Shown piece after piece: positions 1-6,604 of a stretch of 6,604 bases of DNA. Within the stretch, counting starts at the first letter, position 1; the number at the start of each line of letters is the position of its first letter. The stretch covers positions 1 to 6,604 of the forward strand of contig JALULB010000371.1 of assembly GCA_027041035.1 (NCBI GenBank). Direction: 5' to 3'. The stretch comes from Sedimenticola sp. Lineage in GTDB: Bacteria > Pseudomonadota > Gammaproteobacteria > Chromatiales > Chromatiaceae. The translations under genes were made by a program, and so were the position numbers. The notes under the pieces were generated by a model. It saw only the letters and a program-made list of their open reading frames with translations, was not told the origin of the DNA and searched no databases.

Positions 1-2110
1 ACACATTACCTATATCGAAAAACGCCGCCATGCGCATGCTTTTCTGCATGGATTTGATTGGCGGAGGAAACAGCAATTCCAGGTTTCCGACAACCCGCAG
101 ATTACCACCGATCGGATCGCCGTTGGGATCCCGTGGCCCCAGCGAGTTGCGCTTGAAGCCACGCACCGTGGTATAGCCCCCGGCAAAGAAGTTGTCGAAG
201 AACGGCAGCCTGTCGAGATCACCATAACCATCGCCAAAACCCAGGTCGGCATACATCCCGAGCGTAAAGGTGCGATTCAGCGGAATATACTGGCGATGCC
301 GCAGACCCACCTTGTAGAAGGTCAGATCACTGCCCGGGATGGTGGCATTCGCGAAAAAGCGTGAAGAACTGCCGCTGGTCGGAAAGATCGCCGAGTTGCG
401 TGAATCGTGCGACCAGAACACGTTGGCCTTGAAGTTCCAGAAGCTGTCGCCCTGGGTATCGACGAAATCCCGAATCTCGTCGGCCGGGTTACTCCCCAGC
501 TTGACCTTGATGTACTCGGCGTCGAAACCGAAACCGAAGCGATTGAACTCGCTGATCGGGATGCCAAAATTGACACCGAAGGTCCCCGTATCCGTCCTGT
601 AGTCGGCCGAGTCGAATTCAGCGAAATCGGTTTTCCGATACTTCAGGTTGAAGCCCCGGCTGATGCCGTCGACGGTGTAGTATGGATTGGTGTAGGACAA
701 CTGGTACAGCGTATTCGACGAGCTGGTGTTCAGGCCGAGCACGACACGCTTGCCGGTACCGAAGAAGTTCTCCTCGGAGATGCTGGTATTGAACAACAGG
801 CCGTCGGACTGCGAGATACCGAGACCGGCGATGAAGTTGCCCGAGGGCTTTTCCTTCACCGAGATATCCACGTCCACCTCGTCGTTGGAGCCCGGCACGG
901 CGGGGGTCTCGACATTGACCTCCTCGAAGAAACCCAGACGTTGCAAACGCTCGCGCGACAACTTGGTCTTGGCGTTCGAGAACCAGGCGCGTTCCATCTG
1001 GCGCAGCTCGCGGCGCAGCACCTCGTCACGCGTATTGCTGTTGCCGCTGATGTTGATGCGTCGCACATACACGCGCTTGCCGGGGTCGACGTAGAAGGTC
1101 ACGCTGACCTCGTGACCCTTGTCATCGATCTCGGGGATGCTGTTGACGTTCGCGAAGGCATAGCCCTGATCACCCAGCAGTTCGTCGATACGTTCGGCGC
1201 TGCCGACCACCGCCTTGCGCGAGAATACCTGGCCGCGCGCCAGATGAATCAGCGGAAACACTTTCTTCTGATCGACGACCAGCTTGCCGGCGAGCTGGAT
1301 ATCCTTGATACGGTAGACATCGCCCTCATTGATGTTGATGGTGATGTAGATGTCCTTCTTGTCCGGCGTGATCGAGACCTGGGTGGATTCCACCTTGAAC
1401 TTGATATAGCCACGATCGAGATAGTACGAACGCAGGGTCTCCAGATCGGCGGCCAGTTTCTGCCGGGAATACTGATCGGCATCCGAGAAGAAATCCAGCC
1501 AACCCGGAACACCGGACTTGAAGCCCTCCATCAACTGCTTGTCGCTGAAGGCCTTGTTACCGACGATATTGATACGCTTGATGCGCGCGGTTTCGCCTTC
1601 GGAGATCTTGATCGCGACATCGACACGATTGCGCTCCAGCGGTGTCACCGTGGCGTCCAGCTGTACCGCGTAGCGGCCCTGGGCAAAATACTGACGGCGC
1701 AGTTCCTGTTCGATCTTGTCCAGCACCGAGCGATTGAACACCCGCCCCTCGGCCAGCCCGATATCCTTCAGCGCCTTCAACAACTGGTCGGTTTCGAGCA
1801 GTTTGTTGCCACTGATCGAGATATTCGCGATCGCCGGACGCTCGACCACCTTGACGATCAGCACGTCGCCGTCGCGCGCCAGCTGAACATCCTTGAAATA
1901 GCCAGTCTTGTACAACGCGCGGATGATGCGTCCGCTGTCGGCGGGCTTCATGCGCTCGCCTACCCGTAACGGGATATGGTTGAATACCGTGCCCGGAGAG
2001 ATGCGCTGCAAGCCATCGACGCGGATATCGCGCACGACGAAATCGGCGGCCAGCGACTGAACGGAGAGCAGCACGGCAACGGCCAGCAACAGAAAGCGAA
2101 CGACAGGCAT
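1..2110 (-). CDS. bamA: BamA, outer-membrane protein assembly factor (C-terminus outside window)
   Basis: Essential outer-membrane protein of the BAM complex, which folds and inserts beta-barrel proteins arriving from the periplasm. The frame is open from the ATG at 2110-2108 to the window edge, giving 703 codons; the E. coli protein has about 810 residues, so roughly the last 100 (final barrel strands) are missing. Residues 1-21 form a signal peptide ([15 protein letters not shown], likely cleaved after SLA). Five POTRA domains follow to about residue 420; POTRA5 carries [11 protein letters not shown] with Glu373, which matches by position the E. coli Glu373 needed for BamD contact. The 16-stranded barrel then begins, with the hallmark VRGF motif (Arg650, bases 155-166) of the Omp85 family, and the visible part ends in [12 protein letters not shown]. 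It lies downstream of rseP across 182 bases, as in other gammaproteobacteria. The start is slightly uncertain: no clear Shine-Dalgarno precedes the ATG, and an in-frame GTG lies five codons upstream (2125-2123). Family identity is very secure. Confidence 0.97.
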   Translation of the reverse strand, partial: MPVVRFLLLAVAVLLSVQSLAADFVVRDIRVDGLQRISPGTVFNHIPLRVGERMKPADSGRIIRALYKTGYFKDVQLARDGDVLIVKVVERPAIANISISGNKLLETDQLLKALKDIGLAEGRVFNRSVLDKIEQELRRQYFAQGRYAVQLDATVTPLERNRVDVAIKISEGETARIKRINIVGNKAFSDKQLMEGFKSGVPGWLDFFSDADQYSRQKLAADLETLRSYYLDRGYIKFKVESTQVSITPDKKDIYITININEGDVYRIKDIQLAGKLVVDQKKVFPLIHLARGQVFSRKAVVGSAERIDELLGDQGYAFANVNSIPEIDDKGHEVSVTFYVDPGKRVYVRRINISGNSNTRDEVLRRELRQMERAWFSNAKTKLSRERLQRLGFFEEVNVETPAVPGSNDEVDVDISVKEKPSGNFIAGLGISQSDGLLFNTSISEENFFGTGKRVVLGLNTSSSNTLYQLSYTNPYYTVDGISRGFNLKYRKTDFAEFDSADYRTDTGTFGVNFGIPISEFNRFGFGFDAEYIKVKLGSNPADEIRDFVDTQGDSFWNFKANVFWSHDSRNSAIFPTSGSSSRFFANATIPGSDLTFYKVGLRHRQYIPLNRTFTLGMYADLGFGDGYGDLDRLPFFDNFFAGGYTTVRGFKRNSLGPRDPNGDPIGGNLRVVGNLELLFPPPIKSMQKSMRMAAFFDIGNV

Positions 2111-2155
2111 ATGGGATCGCGACACAGCGGTTTTGTTCTTTATTCTGAAAGTAAG

Positions 2156-2171
2156 GGGGAATGGATTCCCC
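2156..2171. repeat. Perfect inverted repeat in the bamA leader
   Basis: The 16 bases GGGGAATGGATTCCCC (plus strand) are two 7-base arms around a 2-base centre. In RNA this could fold as a 6-bp stem with a 4-base loop. The repeat lies 46 bases before the bamA ATG and about 36 bases downstream of the TATAAT box, so it would be inside the 5' leader of a transcript from that promoter. On the bamA strand it is followed by CTTACTTTC, not a run of T, so it does not look like an intrinsic terminator. It could be an operator, an mRNA hairpin, or chance. I cannot assign a binding protein. Confidence 0.45.
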
Positions 2172-2207
2172 GAGATGGAAACGCCCGGCGTCTCCGGCGA
2201 AGCGGGC

Positions 2208-2213
2208 ATTATA
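2208..2213 (-). promoter_or_regulatory. Candidate -10 box of a sigma-70 type promoter for bamA
   Basis: On the minus strand the sequence reads TATAAT, an exact consensus -10 hexamer, in the intergenic region between rseP and bamA. It would start transcription near base 2201 and give a leader of about 90 bases. The -35 side is poor: at a 17-base spacer the hexamer is CGGGAA (2236-2231), and there is no extended TG element at the expected place. The call therefore rests on one perfect hexamer in an otherwise GC-rich region and on its position. It would let bamA be expressed apart from the upstream operon. Confidence 0.45.
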
Positions 2214-2292
2214 ACGCAGAATTCACACGATTCCCGAAATCACTCCGGAGCGCCGGCTTGTGACGACTGAACGTTCCAAAGACATTGCCACG

Positions 2293-3657
2293 TCAACCGA
2301 ATACCCGCGACAAATCGACATAGAAGGCCACGACCATCAACGACAACAGCAGCGCGATGCCGATCTTCTGGCCGATCAGCATCGCGGTCTCCGATACCGC
2401 GCTGCCCTTCACCGCCTCGATCAGGAACATCAGCAGGTGGCCGCCGTCGAGCACCGGAATCGGCAACAGGTTCAATACACCCAGGCTGATACTCACCACG
2501 GCGAGAAACTTCAGGAAATAATCCAGACCGATGCTCGCGGTATCGCCCGCCGCCTGCGCGATCGAGATCGGTCCGCTGAGATTCTGGATCGAGGCCTGAC
2601 CGGTCAACATGCGCCCCATGACCTTCAGCATCAACACCGACATATCCCAGGTCTTCACCACCGCGCGCTGCAAGGCCTCGATCGGGCCGTACTGCACCTT
2701 TACCCGATAATCGTCCATGAAACCGTCCGGAACGCGCGGCGCGGCGCCGATGCGGCCGATGACCTTGTCACCCTGCTTCACCTCGGCGGTCACCAGCTCC
2801 AGCGGCAGCACCTCGCCGCCACGCTGTATCTTCAAGTGCAACAGCTGTGCAGGATGATCACGCACGAAGCGCACCCAGGTCATCCAATCGGAAACCGCCT
2901 CGCCGTTCACGCCGAGCAGCCGGTCGCCGACCTGGATGCCGGCATCGGCGGCCGGCTCGTGTGGCACCAGCTTCCCGAATACCGGTGGCAGCCGCGGGCG
3001 TTGCGGTTCTATCCCCAGGTGCTTGAGCACCTCGGGTTGTTGCGTGGACTTCAGCAGGCCGGAGAGCAGCAACTCGACCTCGCGCGGCGACTGCTCCGGC
3101 TGGCTCACGCTGACCTTGACCGGATCATCACTGACCGCCGCGCCGAGCAGGCCGTAGACCACCGACTCCCAGGTTGGCGTGCGTTCGCCATCGATGGAGA
3201 CAAAACGGTCTCCGGCCATCATGCCGGCGCGTGCCGCGATACTTTGCGGCTCGACCTCGCCGACCAGCGGCTTGCTGCCGATCTCGCCGCTGACACCCAG
3301 CACCCAGAAGGCGAAAACCGCGAACAGCAGGTTGAAGACCGGTCCGGCGGCGACGATCGCGGTGCGTATCGGCAGGGACTGACGGTTGAACGCGCGATGC
3401 GCCTCTTCGGGCGGCACCTCGCCCTCGCGCTCGTCGAGCATCTTCACATAGCCACCCAGCGGGATGCCCGCGAGCACGTACTCGGTGCCGTCCTTCTTGC
3501 CGATACGCTTCAGCAGTGGCTTGCCAAAGCCGATCGAGAAACGCAGCACCTTCACGCCGCTGATGCGCGCAACCCAGAAATGGCCGAACTCGTGGATCGT
3601 GATCAAAACGCCAAGCGCGATGACGAACCAGAATAGTGTCGTGATAAAGGAAAGCAT
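2293..3657 (-). CDS. rseP: RseP, site-2 intramembrane zinc metalloprotease
   Basis: Inner-membrane protease (M50 family, 454 residues; E. coli 450). In regulated proteolysis it cuts the anti-sigma factor RseA within the membrane after DegS cleavage, releasing sigma-E, and it also removes leftover signal peptides. The zinc motif HEFGH sits at residues 22-26 in the first membrane segment, at the same positions as in E. coli. The third metal ligand is Asp404 in LDGGH (403-407), preceded by NLLPIP. GIPLGGYVKM (64-73) is the conserved membrane-associated beta-loop. Two periplasmic PDZ domains lie at about 128-215 and 222-305, with the typical AGMMAGDRFVSIDG and AGIQVGDRLLGVNG segments. Hydrophobic segments lie near 5-25, 98-122, 378-400 and 428-448. 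The ATG is six bases after the dxr stop and has only a weak Shine-Dalgarno, so translation is probably coupled to dxr. No key residue is missing. Confidence 0.98.
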   Translation of the reverse strand: MLSFITTLFWFVIALGVLITIHEFGHFWVARISGVKVLRFSIGFGKPLLKRIGKKDGTEYVLAGIPLGGYVKMLDEREGEVPPEEAHRAFNRQSLPIRTAIVAAGPVFNLLFAVFAFWVLGVSGEIGSKPLVGEVEPQSIAARAGMMAGDRFVSIDGERTPTWESVVYGLLGAAVSDDPVKVSVSQPEQSPREVELLLSGLLKSTQQPEVLKHLGIEPQRPRLPPVFGKLVPHEPAADAGIQVGDRLLGVNGEAVSDWMTWVRFVRDHPAQLLHLKIQRGGEVLPLELVTAEVKQGDKVIGRIGAAPRVPDGFMDDYRVKVQYGPIEALQRAVVKTWDMSVLMLKVMGRMLTGQASIQNLSGPISIAQAAGDTASIGLDYFLKFLAVVSISLGVLNLLPIPVLDGGHLLMFLIEAVKGSAVSETAMLIGQKIGIALLLSLMVVAFYVDLSRVFG

Positions 3658-3663
3658 GGCTGT

Positions 3664-4842
3664 TCAGACTCGGGCGGTGATGAATTGTTCCGCGATAGCG
3701 CGCGCCCGTCGATCGGTCTCCATCAGTTGACCCAGCGTTTCCACCGGCTCGACGGGCAGGGCCGACAGGGTTTTCTCGATAGTCGCCGCGATGGCGACAA
3801 AAGGCAAGCGCTCGTCGAGGAACGCTTGCACCGCGATCTCATTGGCGGCATTCAGGATCGCTGGCGCGGTGCCGCCGGCGCGCATCGCCTCGCCGGCCAG
3901 GCGCAGGCACGGAAAGCGCGCCAGGTCCGGCGCCTCGAAGTCCAGCCGCGCGATATCGAACAGGTTCAGCGAACCGACCCCGGAGTCCATCCGCTCCGGC
4001 CAGGCCATCGCGTGCGCGATCGGCGTGCGCATGTCGGGGTTGCCAAGCTGGGCGAGTACCGAGCCGTCGGCGTATTCCACCATCGAATGCACCACGCTCT
4101 GCGGGTGAATCACCACCTGGATATGCTCGGGATCGGTGCCGAACAGCCAGCAGGCCTCGATCAGCTCCAGGCCCTTGTTCATCATCGTCGCCGAATCGAC
4201 CGAGATCTTGCGTCCCATGTCCCAGTTCGGATGGGCGCAGGCTTGCGCCGGCGTGACCCGCGCCAGTTTCTCGATCGGCCAGGCGCGAAACGGCCCACCC
4301 GAGGCGGTCAGCAGAATGCGCGTGACGCCGGATGCCGCCAGGCCGTCGCGAAAGCCCGTCGGCATGCACTGAAAGATCGCATTGTGTTCGCTGTCGATCG
4401 GCAGCAGTTCGGCGCCCCCGGCGGCAACCGCCTCCATGAACAGATGGCCGGCGACCACCAGCGACTCCTTGTTGGCGAGCAACACCCGCTTACCGGCACG
4501 CGCCGCCGCCAGCGCCGAACCCAGGCCCGCCGCGCCAACGATGGCCGCCATCACCTGATCGACCTCGTCCAGTTCTGCGACCCGTTCCAATGCATCGGCG
4601 CCGGCCAGCACCTCGGTGTCCAGACCCTCGGCGCGAACCGCCGCGTCCAGGCGGCTGGCCGCGTTCTCGTCCGCCATCACCGCGTAGGCCGGGCGGAACT
4701 GGCGTAGCTGTTCGAGCAGGCGCTGGTGGTTGCCGTTCGCGGTCAACGCGACGACGCGATAACGATCCGCGTGCCGGGCGATCACATCCAGGGTGGAAAC
4801 CCCGATGGAACCGGTCGAACCGAGGACCGCGACGCCGATCAT
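3664..4842 (-). CDS. dxr: Dxr, 1-deoxy-D-xylulose 5-phosphate reductoisomerase
   Basis: Cytoplasmic enzyme (EC 1.1.1.267) that rearranges and reduces 1-deoxyxylulose 5-phosphate to 2-C-methylerythritol 4-phosphate with NADPH and a divalent metal. This is the first committed step of the MEP route to isoprenoids. The length of 392 residues fits the family (E. coli 398). The N-terminal NADPH fold has GSTGSIG at residues 8-14. [12 protein letters not shown] includes Lys125, and [12 protein letters not shown] supplies the metal ligands Asp150 and Glu152. TASGGPFR and HPNWDMG (His204) form the substrate loop region. [17 protein letters not shown] holds Ser217, Asn222, Lys223 and the metal ligand Glu226. 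The ATG overlaps the cdsA stop as ATGA, with a modest GGA about nine bases upstream. Its product supplies the precursors used by the neighbouring UppS. All catalytic residues are intact, so an active enzyme is expected. Confidence 0.98.
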   Translation of the reverse strand: MIGVAVLGSTGSIGVSTLDVIARHADRYRVVALTANGNHQRLLEQLRQFRPAYAVMADENAASRLDAAVRAEGLDTEVLAGADALERVAELDEVDQVMAAIVGAAGLGSALAAARAGKRVLLANKESLVVAGHLFMEAVAAGGAELLPIDSEHNAIFQCMPTGFRDGLAASGVTRILLTASGGPFRAWPIEKLARVTPAQACAHPNWDMGRKISVDSATMMNKGLELIEACWLFGTDPEHIQVVIHPQSVVHSMVEYADGSVLAQLGNPDMRTPIAHAMAWPERMDSGVGSLNLFDIARLDFEAPDLARFPCLRLAGEAMRAGGTAPAILNAANEIAVQAFLDERLPFVAIAATIEKTLSALPVEPVETLGQLMETDRRARAIAEQFITARV

Positions 4843-5672
4843 TGCAACACGTCCAGCAAAACCAGGCCGGCGGCGAACACCGGCCCGGCCGCCGTCAGGC
4901 TGTCGATGCGATCCATCACCCCGCCATGCCCCGGGATCAGCGTACCGCTGTCCTTCATGCCGCGCTCCCGTTTCACCAGGCTTTCGAACAGGTCACCGGC
5001 GATCGACGCCAGCACCACGATCAATCCCAGCGCCAGCCATGGCCACAGCCCGACCTGGTAGGCCCGCGCCACCAGACCGTGCCCCAGATAAGCGATACCC
5101 AAGGCGCCGAGCAAAGCCCCGGCGACACCTTCCAGGGTTTTGCCCGGGCTGATGTTCGGCGCCAGCTTGTGCCTGCCGAACGCCCGACCGGAGAAGTAGG
5201 CGAAAGAATCCGCGCCCCAGATCAGAATCAGGCAATACAACAGCAGGAACGGACCGATATGCGCCAAGCCGTGTATCTTCGTCAACGCATACCAAGCGGG
5301 CAGCAGCACGAAGAAGCCATCCAGCAGACGCAGCCAGTGGACGCCACGCGCCGCCTCGACCGGGTGGCGCGCGGCAAGCAGCAGGCGCGCCAGCGTCAAC
5401 GCCCACCAGGCCGCGCCGAGCAGGATCAGCGAGAGGCCGATATCGCGCTGCAACAACGCCACCGCGCCGATGGCCAGCGCGAGCAGCCCGGTCCAGATCA
5501 GTTGGTTTCTCTCGCTGTCCAGGCCCGACAGGCGCGCCCATTCCATCGCGCCGAGCAGCACGATGATACCGAGCAGTCCGGCAACCCAGGGGTTCGGCAG
5601 CACCAGCACGGCGAGAATGACCAGTGGCGCAAGCACCAATGCCGACAACACTCGCTTCCACAGGGTACTCAT
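4839..5672 (-). CDS. cdsA: CdsA, phosphatidate cytidylyltransferase
   Basis: Integral inner-membrane enzyme (EC 2.7.7.41) that joins CTP and phosphatidic acid into CDP-diacylglycerol, the precursor of all major phospholipids. The 277-residue protein is highly hydrophobic, with about eight membrane segments. The CDP-diglyceride synthetase signature spans residues 231-257: SLVKR, then KDSG, then [11 protein letters not shown]. Two other conserved family segments are present, [15 protein letters not shown] (152-166) and SPGKTLEG (175-182). I chose the ATG at 5672-5670 because it begins MSTLWKRV, a typical CdsA N-terminus leading into the first membrane helix. It also overlaps the uppS stop as ATGA and has GGGA nine bases upstream. 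The frame stays open further upstream to 5942, but that extension lies inside uppS, is rich in Arg and does not look like protein. Tight coupling on both sides suggests a single transcript. Confidence 0.97.
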   Translation of the reverse strand: MSTLWKRVLSALVLAPLVILAVLVLPNPWVAGLLGIIVLLGAMEWARLSGLDSERNQLIWTGLLALAIGAVALLQRDIGLSLILLGAAWWALTLARLLLAARHPVEAARGVHWLRLLDGFFVLLPAWYALTKIHGLAHIGPFLLLYCLILIWGADSFAYFSGRAFGRHKLAPNISPGKTLEGVAGALLGALGIAYLGHGLVARAYQVGLWPWLALGLIVVLASIAGDLFESLVKRERGMKDSGTLIPGHGGVMDRIDSLTAAGPVFAAGLVLLDVLQ

Positions 5673-6430
5673 TCGAGTAGATCCCGGTTTTCGCCAGGCT
5701 CCGCGAGTTGCTCGGTGATCTTGCCGAAGCGTCGCTCGCGCGCGGCAAAATCCGCGAACGCGGCCTCCAGCGCTCGCGCATCGAAATCCGGCCACAGCAG
5801 ATCGGAGAAGTACAGTTCGGCGTAGGCCGCCTGCCACAGGACGAAGTTGCTCAGGCGCTGTTCCCCGCCGGTGCGGATGAACAGGTCGACATCGGGAAGA
5901 TCGGCAAAGGAGAGGTGTTCGGCAACGGTCTGTTCGTCGCATCGGGCGGGATCGAGTTCCCCCGCCGCGACCTTCGCCGCGATCCGCCGGGTCGCCTCGG
6001 CGATGTCCCAGCGACCGCCATAGTTCGCGGCAATCTGTAGCACCATGCCGCTGTTGCCGGCGGTCAATGCTTCCGCGTCGTGAATGCGTTGTTGCAGCTT
6101 GTCGGAGAACGCCAGGCGATCGCCGATGACACGCAGGCGGACGTTGTTGGAATCCAGGCGGCGGGTCTCGCGCTTCAGCACGAGCATGAACAGCTCCATC
6201 AGCAGCTTCACCTCCGGCTTCGGTCTGCGCCAGTTCTCGCTGCTGAAGGCGAACAGCGTCAGTACCTCGACGGCCTTGTCGGTGCAGAACTCGACCACAT
6301 GGCGCACCGATTCGACACCGGCGCGATGCCCGGCATGCCGCGGCTGGCCGCGCCGCTTGGCCCAGCGCCCGTTGCCATCCATGATGATGGCGACGTGGCG
6401 AGGCAGGCGATCCGGATGCGCATCTGTCAC
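5669..6430 (-). CDS. uppS: UppS, undecaprenyl diphosphate synthase
   Basis: Cytosolic, membrane-associated cis-prenyltransferase (EC 2.5.1.31). It adds eight isopentenyl units to farnesyl diphosphate, giving the C55 lipid carrier for peptidoglycan and other envelope polymers. Its 253 residues match the family (E. coli 253). HVAIIMDGNGRWA contains the catalytic Asp18 with Asn20 and Arg22, followed by RHAGHRAG with His35. AFSSENWRRP (61-70) is the conserved substrate-binding segment. RTGGEQRLSNF (186-196) supplies Arg186, Arg192 and Ser194, and AYAELYF supplies Glu205, the magnesium-binding position. The start is GTG (6430-6428), supported by GGAAG eight bases upstream and by the close match of the N-terminal length to the family. 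It follows frr after 26 bases, and its stop overlaps cdsA. Nothing is missing or unusual. Confidence 0.98.
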   Translation of the reverse strand: MTDAHPDRLPRHVAIIMDGNGRWAKRRGQPRHAGHRAGVESVRHVVEFCTDKAVEVLTLFAFSSENWRRPKPEVKLLMELFMLVLKRETRRLDSNNVRLRVIGDRLAFSDKLQQRIHDAEALTAGNSGMVLQIAANYGGRWDIAEATRRIAAKVAAGELDPARCDEQTVAEHLSFADLPDVDLFIRTGGEQRLSNFVLWQAAYAELYFSDLLWPDFDARALEAAFADFAARERRFGKITEQLAEPGENRDLLE

Positions 6431-6438
6431 GGTCGGAG

Positions 6439-6443
6439 CTTCC
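6439..6443 (-). promoter_or_regulatory. Shine-Dalgarno of uppS
   Basis: GGAAG on the minus strand ends eight bases before the GTG at 6430. It is the clearest ribosome binding site in the window and fixes the non-ATG start of uppS, which otherwise has no nearby ATG that would keep the conserved N-terminus. Confidence 0.7.
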
Positions 6444-6456
6444 GTTGGATCCAGCG

Positions 6457-6604
6457 CTAGACCGAAAGCAGATCCTTTTCCTTGATCGCCAGCTTTTCGT
6501 CGATCTCCTTGACGTGCTGATCGGTCAGTTGCTGAATGATTTCCTGGCCGCGGTGTTCATCGTCCTCCGAGATCAGTTTCTCCTTCACCAGCGATTTCAG
6601 CTCG
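6457..6604 (-). CDS. frr: Ribosome recycling factor, C-terminal fragment
   Basis: Only the last 48 codons and the TAG stop (6459-6457) are inside the window; the start lies beyond base 6604. The visible end starts [19 protein letters not shown] and finishes [12 protein letters not shown]. This matches the last helix of the RRF three-helix bundle, including the SEDDEHRG segment and the family's typical KEKDLL end. RRF works with EF-G to split the post-termination ribosome so that it can start again. Its position directly before uppS is the usual gammaproteobacterial arrangement, normally preceded by pyrH and tsf. The truncation is caused by the window edge, not by damage to the gene. Confidence 0.95.
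   Translation of the reverse strand, partial: ELKSLVKEKLISEDDEHRGQEIIQQLTDQHVKEIDEKLAIKEKDLLSV

Larger units (their letters stand above)
2111..2292. other. rseP-bamA intergenic region
   Basis: This is the only non-coding stretch of any size in the window (182 bases). Besides the TATAAT box and the inverted repeat listed separately, it holds a GC-rich segment (about 2181-2207) with the hexamer CGCCGG repeated on the minus strand, and an AT-richer segment just upstream of bamA (about 2130-2155). I see no convincing intrinsic terminator after rseP, so read-through from the upstream operon into bamA is plausible. No small ORF here has a believable ribosome binding site. Confidence 0.7.

Noticed and set aside
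407..1969. 520-codon open frame on the plus strand opposite bamA
   Set aside because: Its codons are exactly the reverse complements of the bamA codons. In that frame a stop needs a TTA, CTA or TCA codon in bamA, and this genome rarely uses them. The protein shows no known domain, and bamA is a certain gene in the same place.
2181..2207. GC-rich segment after rseP as an intrinsic terminator
   Set aside because: The possible stem is short and imperfect, and only three T residues follow on the minus strand. It also overlaps the expected start region of the candidate bamA promoter.
2271..2277. GGAACGT on the minus strand as a sigma-E -35 element
   Set aside because: It resembles the GGAACTT consensus, but no fitting -10 element is found 15-17 bases downstream.
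2260..3636. 458-codon open frame on the plus strand opposite rseP
   Set aside because: It has the same codon-aligned antisense phase as rseP. The product is rich in Gln, His, Arg and Asp in the way expected from reading Leu and Val codons backwards.
3685..4707. 340-codon open frame on the plus strand opposite dxr
   Set aside because: It is codon-aligned with dxr and explained by the same codon bias. There is no ribosome binding site or recognisable domain.
4590..5825. 411-codon open frame on the plus strand opposite cdsA
   Set aside because: It is codon-aligned with cdsA and runs on into the regions of dxr and uppS. It has low-complexity Arg/Gln/Pro composition and no domain.
5673..5942. 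Upstream extension of cdsA by 90 codons
   Set aside because: It lies wholly within uppS in another frame, is rich in Arg, and is not part of any CdsA family N-terminus. The internal ATG at 5672 fits both the family and the overlap pattern.

Overview
The window is a stretch of conserved bacterial chromosome. All of its convincing genes lie on the minus strand, so the gene order reads from right to left: frr (3' end only), uppS, cdsA, dxr, rseP, bamA (start and about 703 codons, with the C-terminus beyond base 1). This order, together with the protein sequences, points to a gammaproteobacterium of fairly high GC (roughly 60 % by eye). Codons avoid TTA, CTA and TCA. I cannot place it at genus level from the sequence alone.

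Region by region (minus-strand direction): 6604-6457 holds the last 48 codons of the ribosome recycling factor. After a 26-base gap with a good Shine-Dalgarno, uppS (6430-5669, GTG start) makes the lipid carrier undecaprenyl diphosphate. Its TGA stop overlaps the ATG of cdsA (5672-4839), which makes CDP-diacylglycerol. The cdsA stop overlaps the ATG of dxr (4842-3664), the first committed step of the MEP isoprenoid pathway. Six bases later rseP (3657-2293) encodes the site-2 protease of the envelope stress response. A 182-base intergenic region (2292-2111) follows, the only sizeable non-coding stretch. It carries a perfect TATAAT box and a 16-base inverted repeat in the predicted leader of bamA. 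bamA (2110 to 1) encodes the core of the outer-membrane beta-barrel assembly machine.

The genes work together in making the envelope. Dxr feeds isoprenoid precursors to UppS, whose product carries peptidoglycan and O-antigen units. CdsA feeds phospholipid synthesis. RseP activates the envelope stress sigma factor when outer-membrane proteins misfold, and BamA folds those proteins. The tight spacing from frr to rseP suggests one transcript with translational coupling; bamA may also have its own promoter.

I found no mobile element, CRISPR array, RNA gene, frameshift or unfamiliar gene, and no sign of a new system. The points worth a second look are small and concentrated in the rseP-bamA intergenic region.
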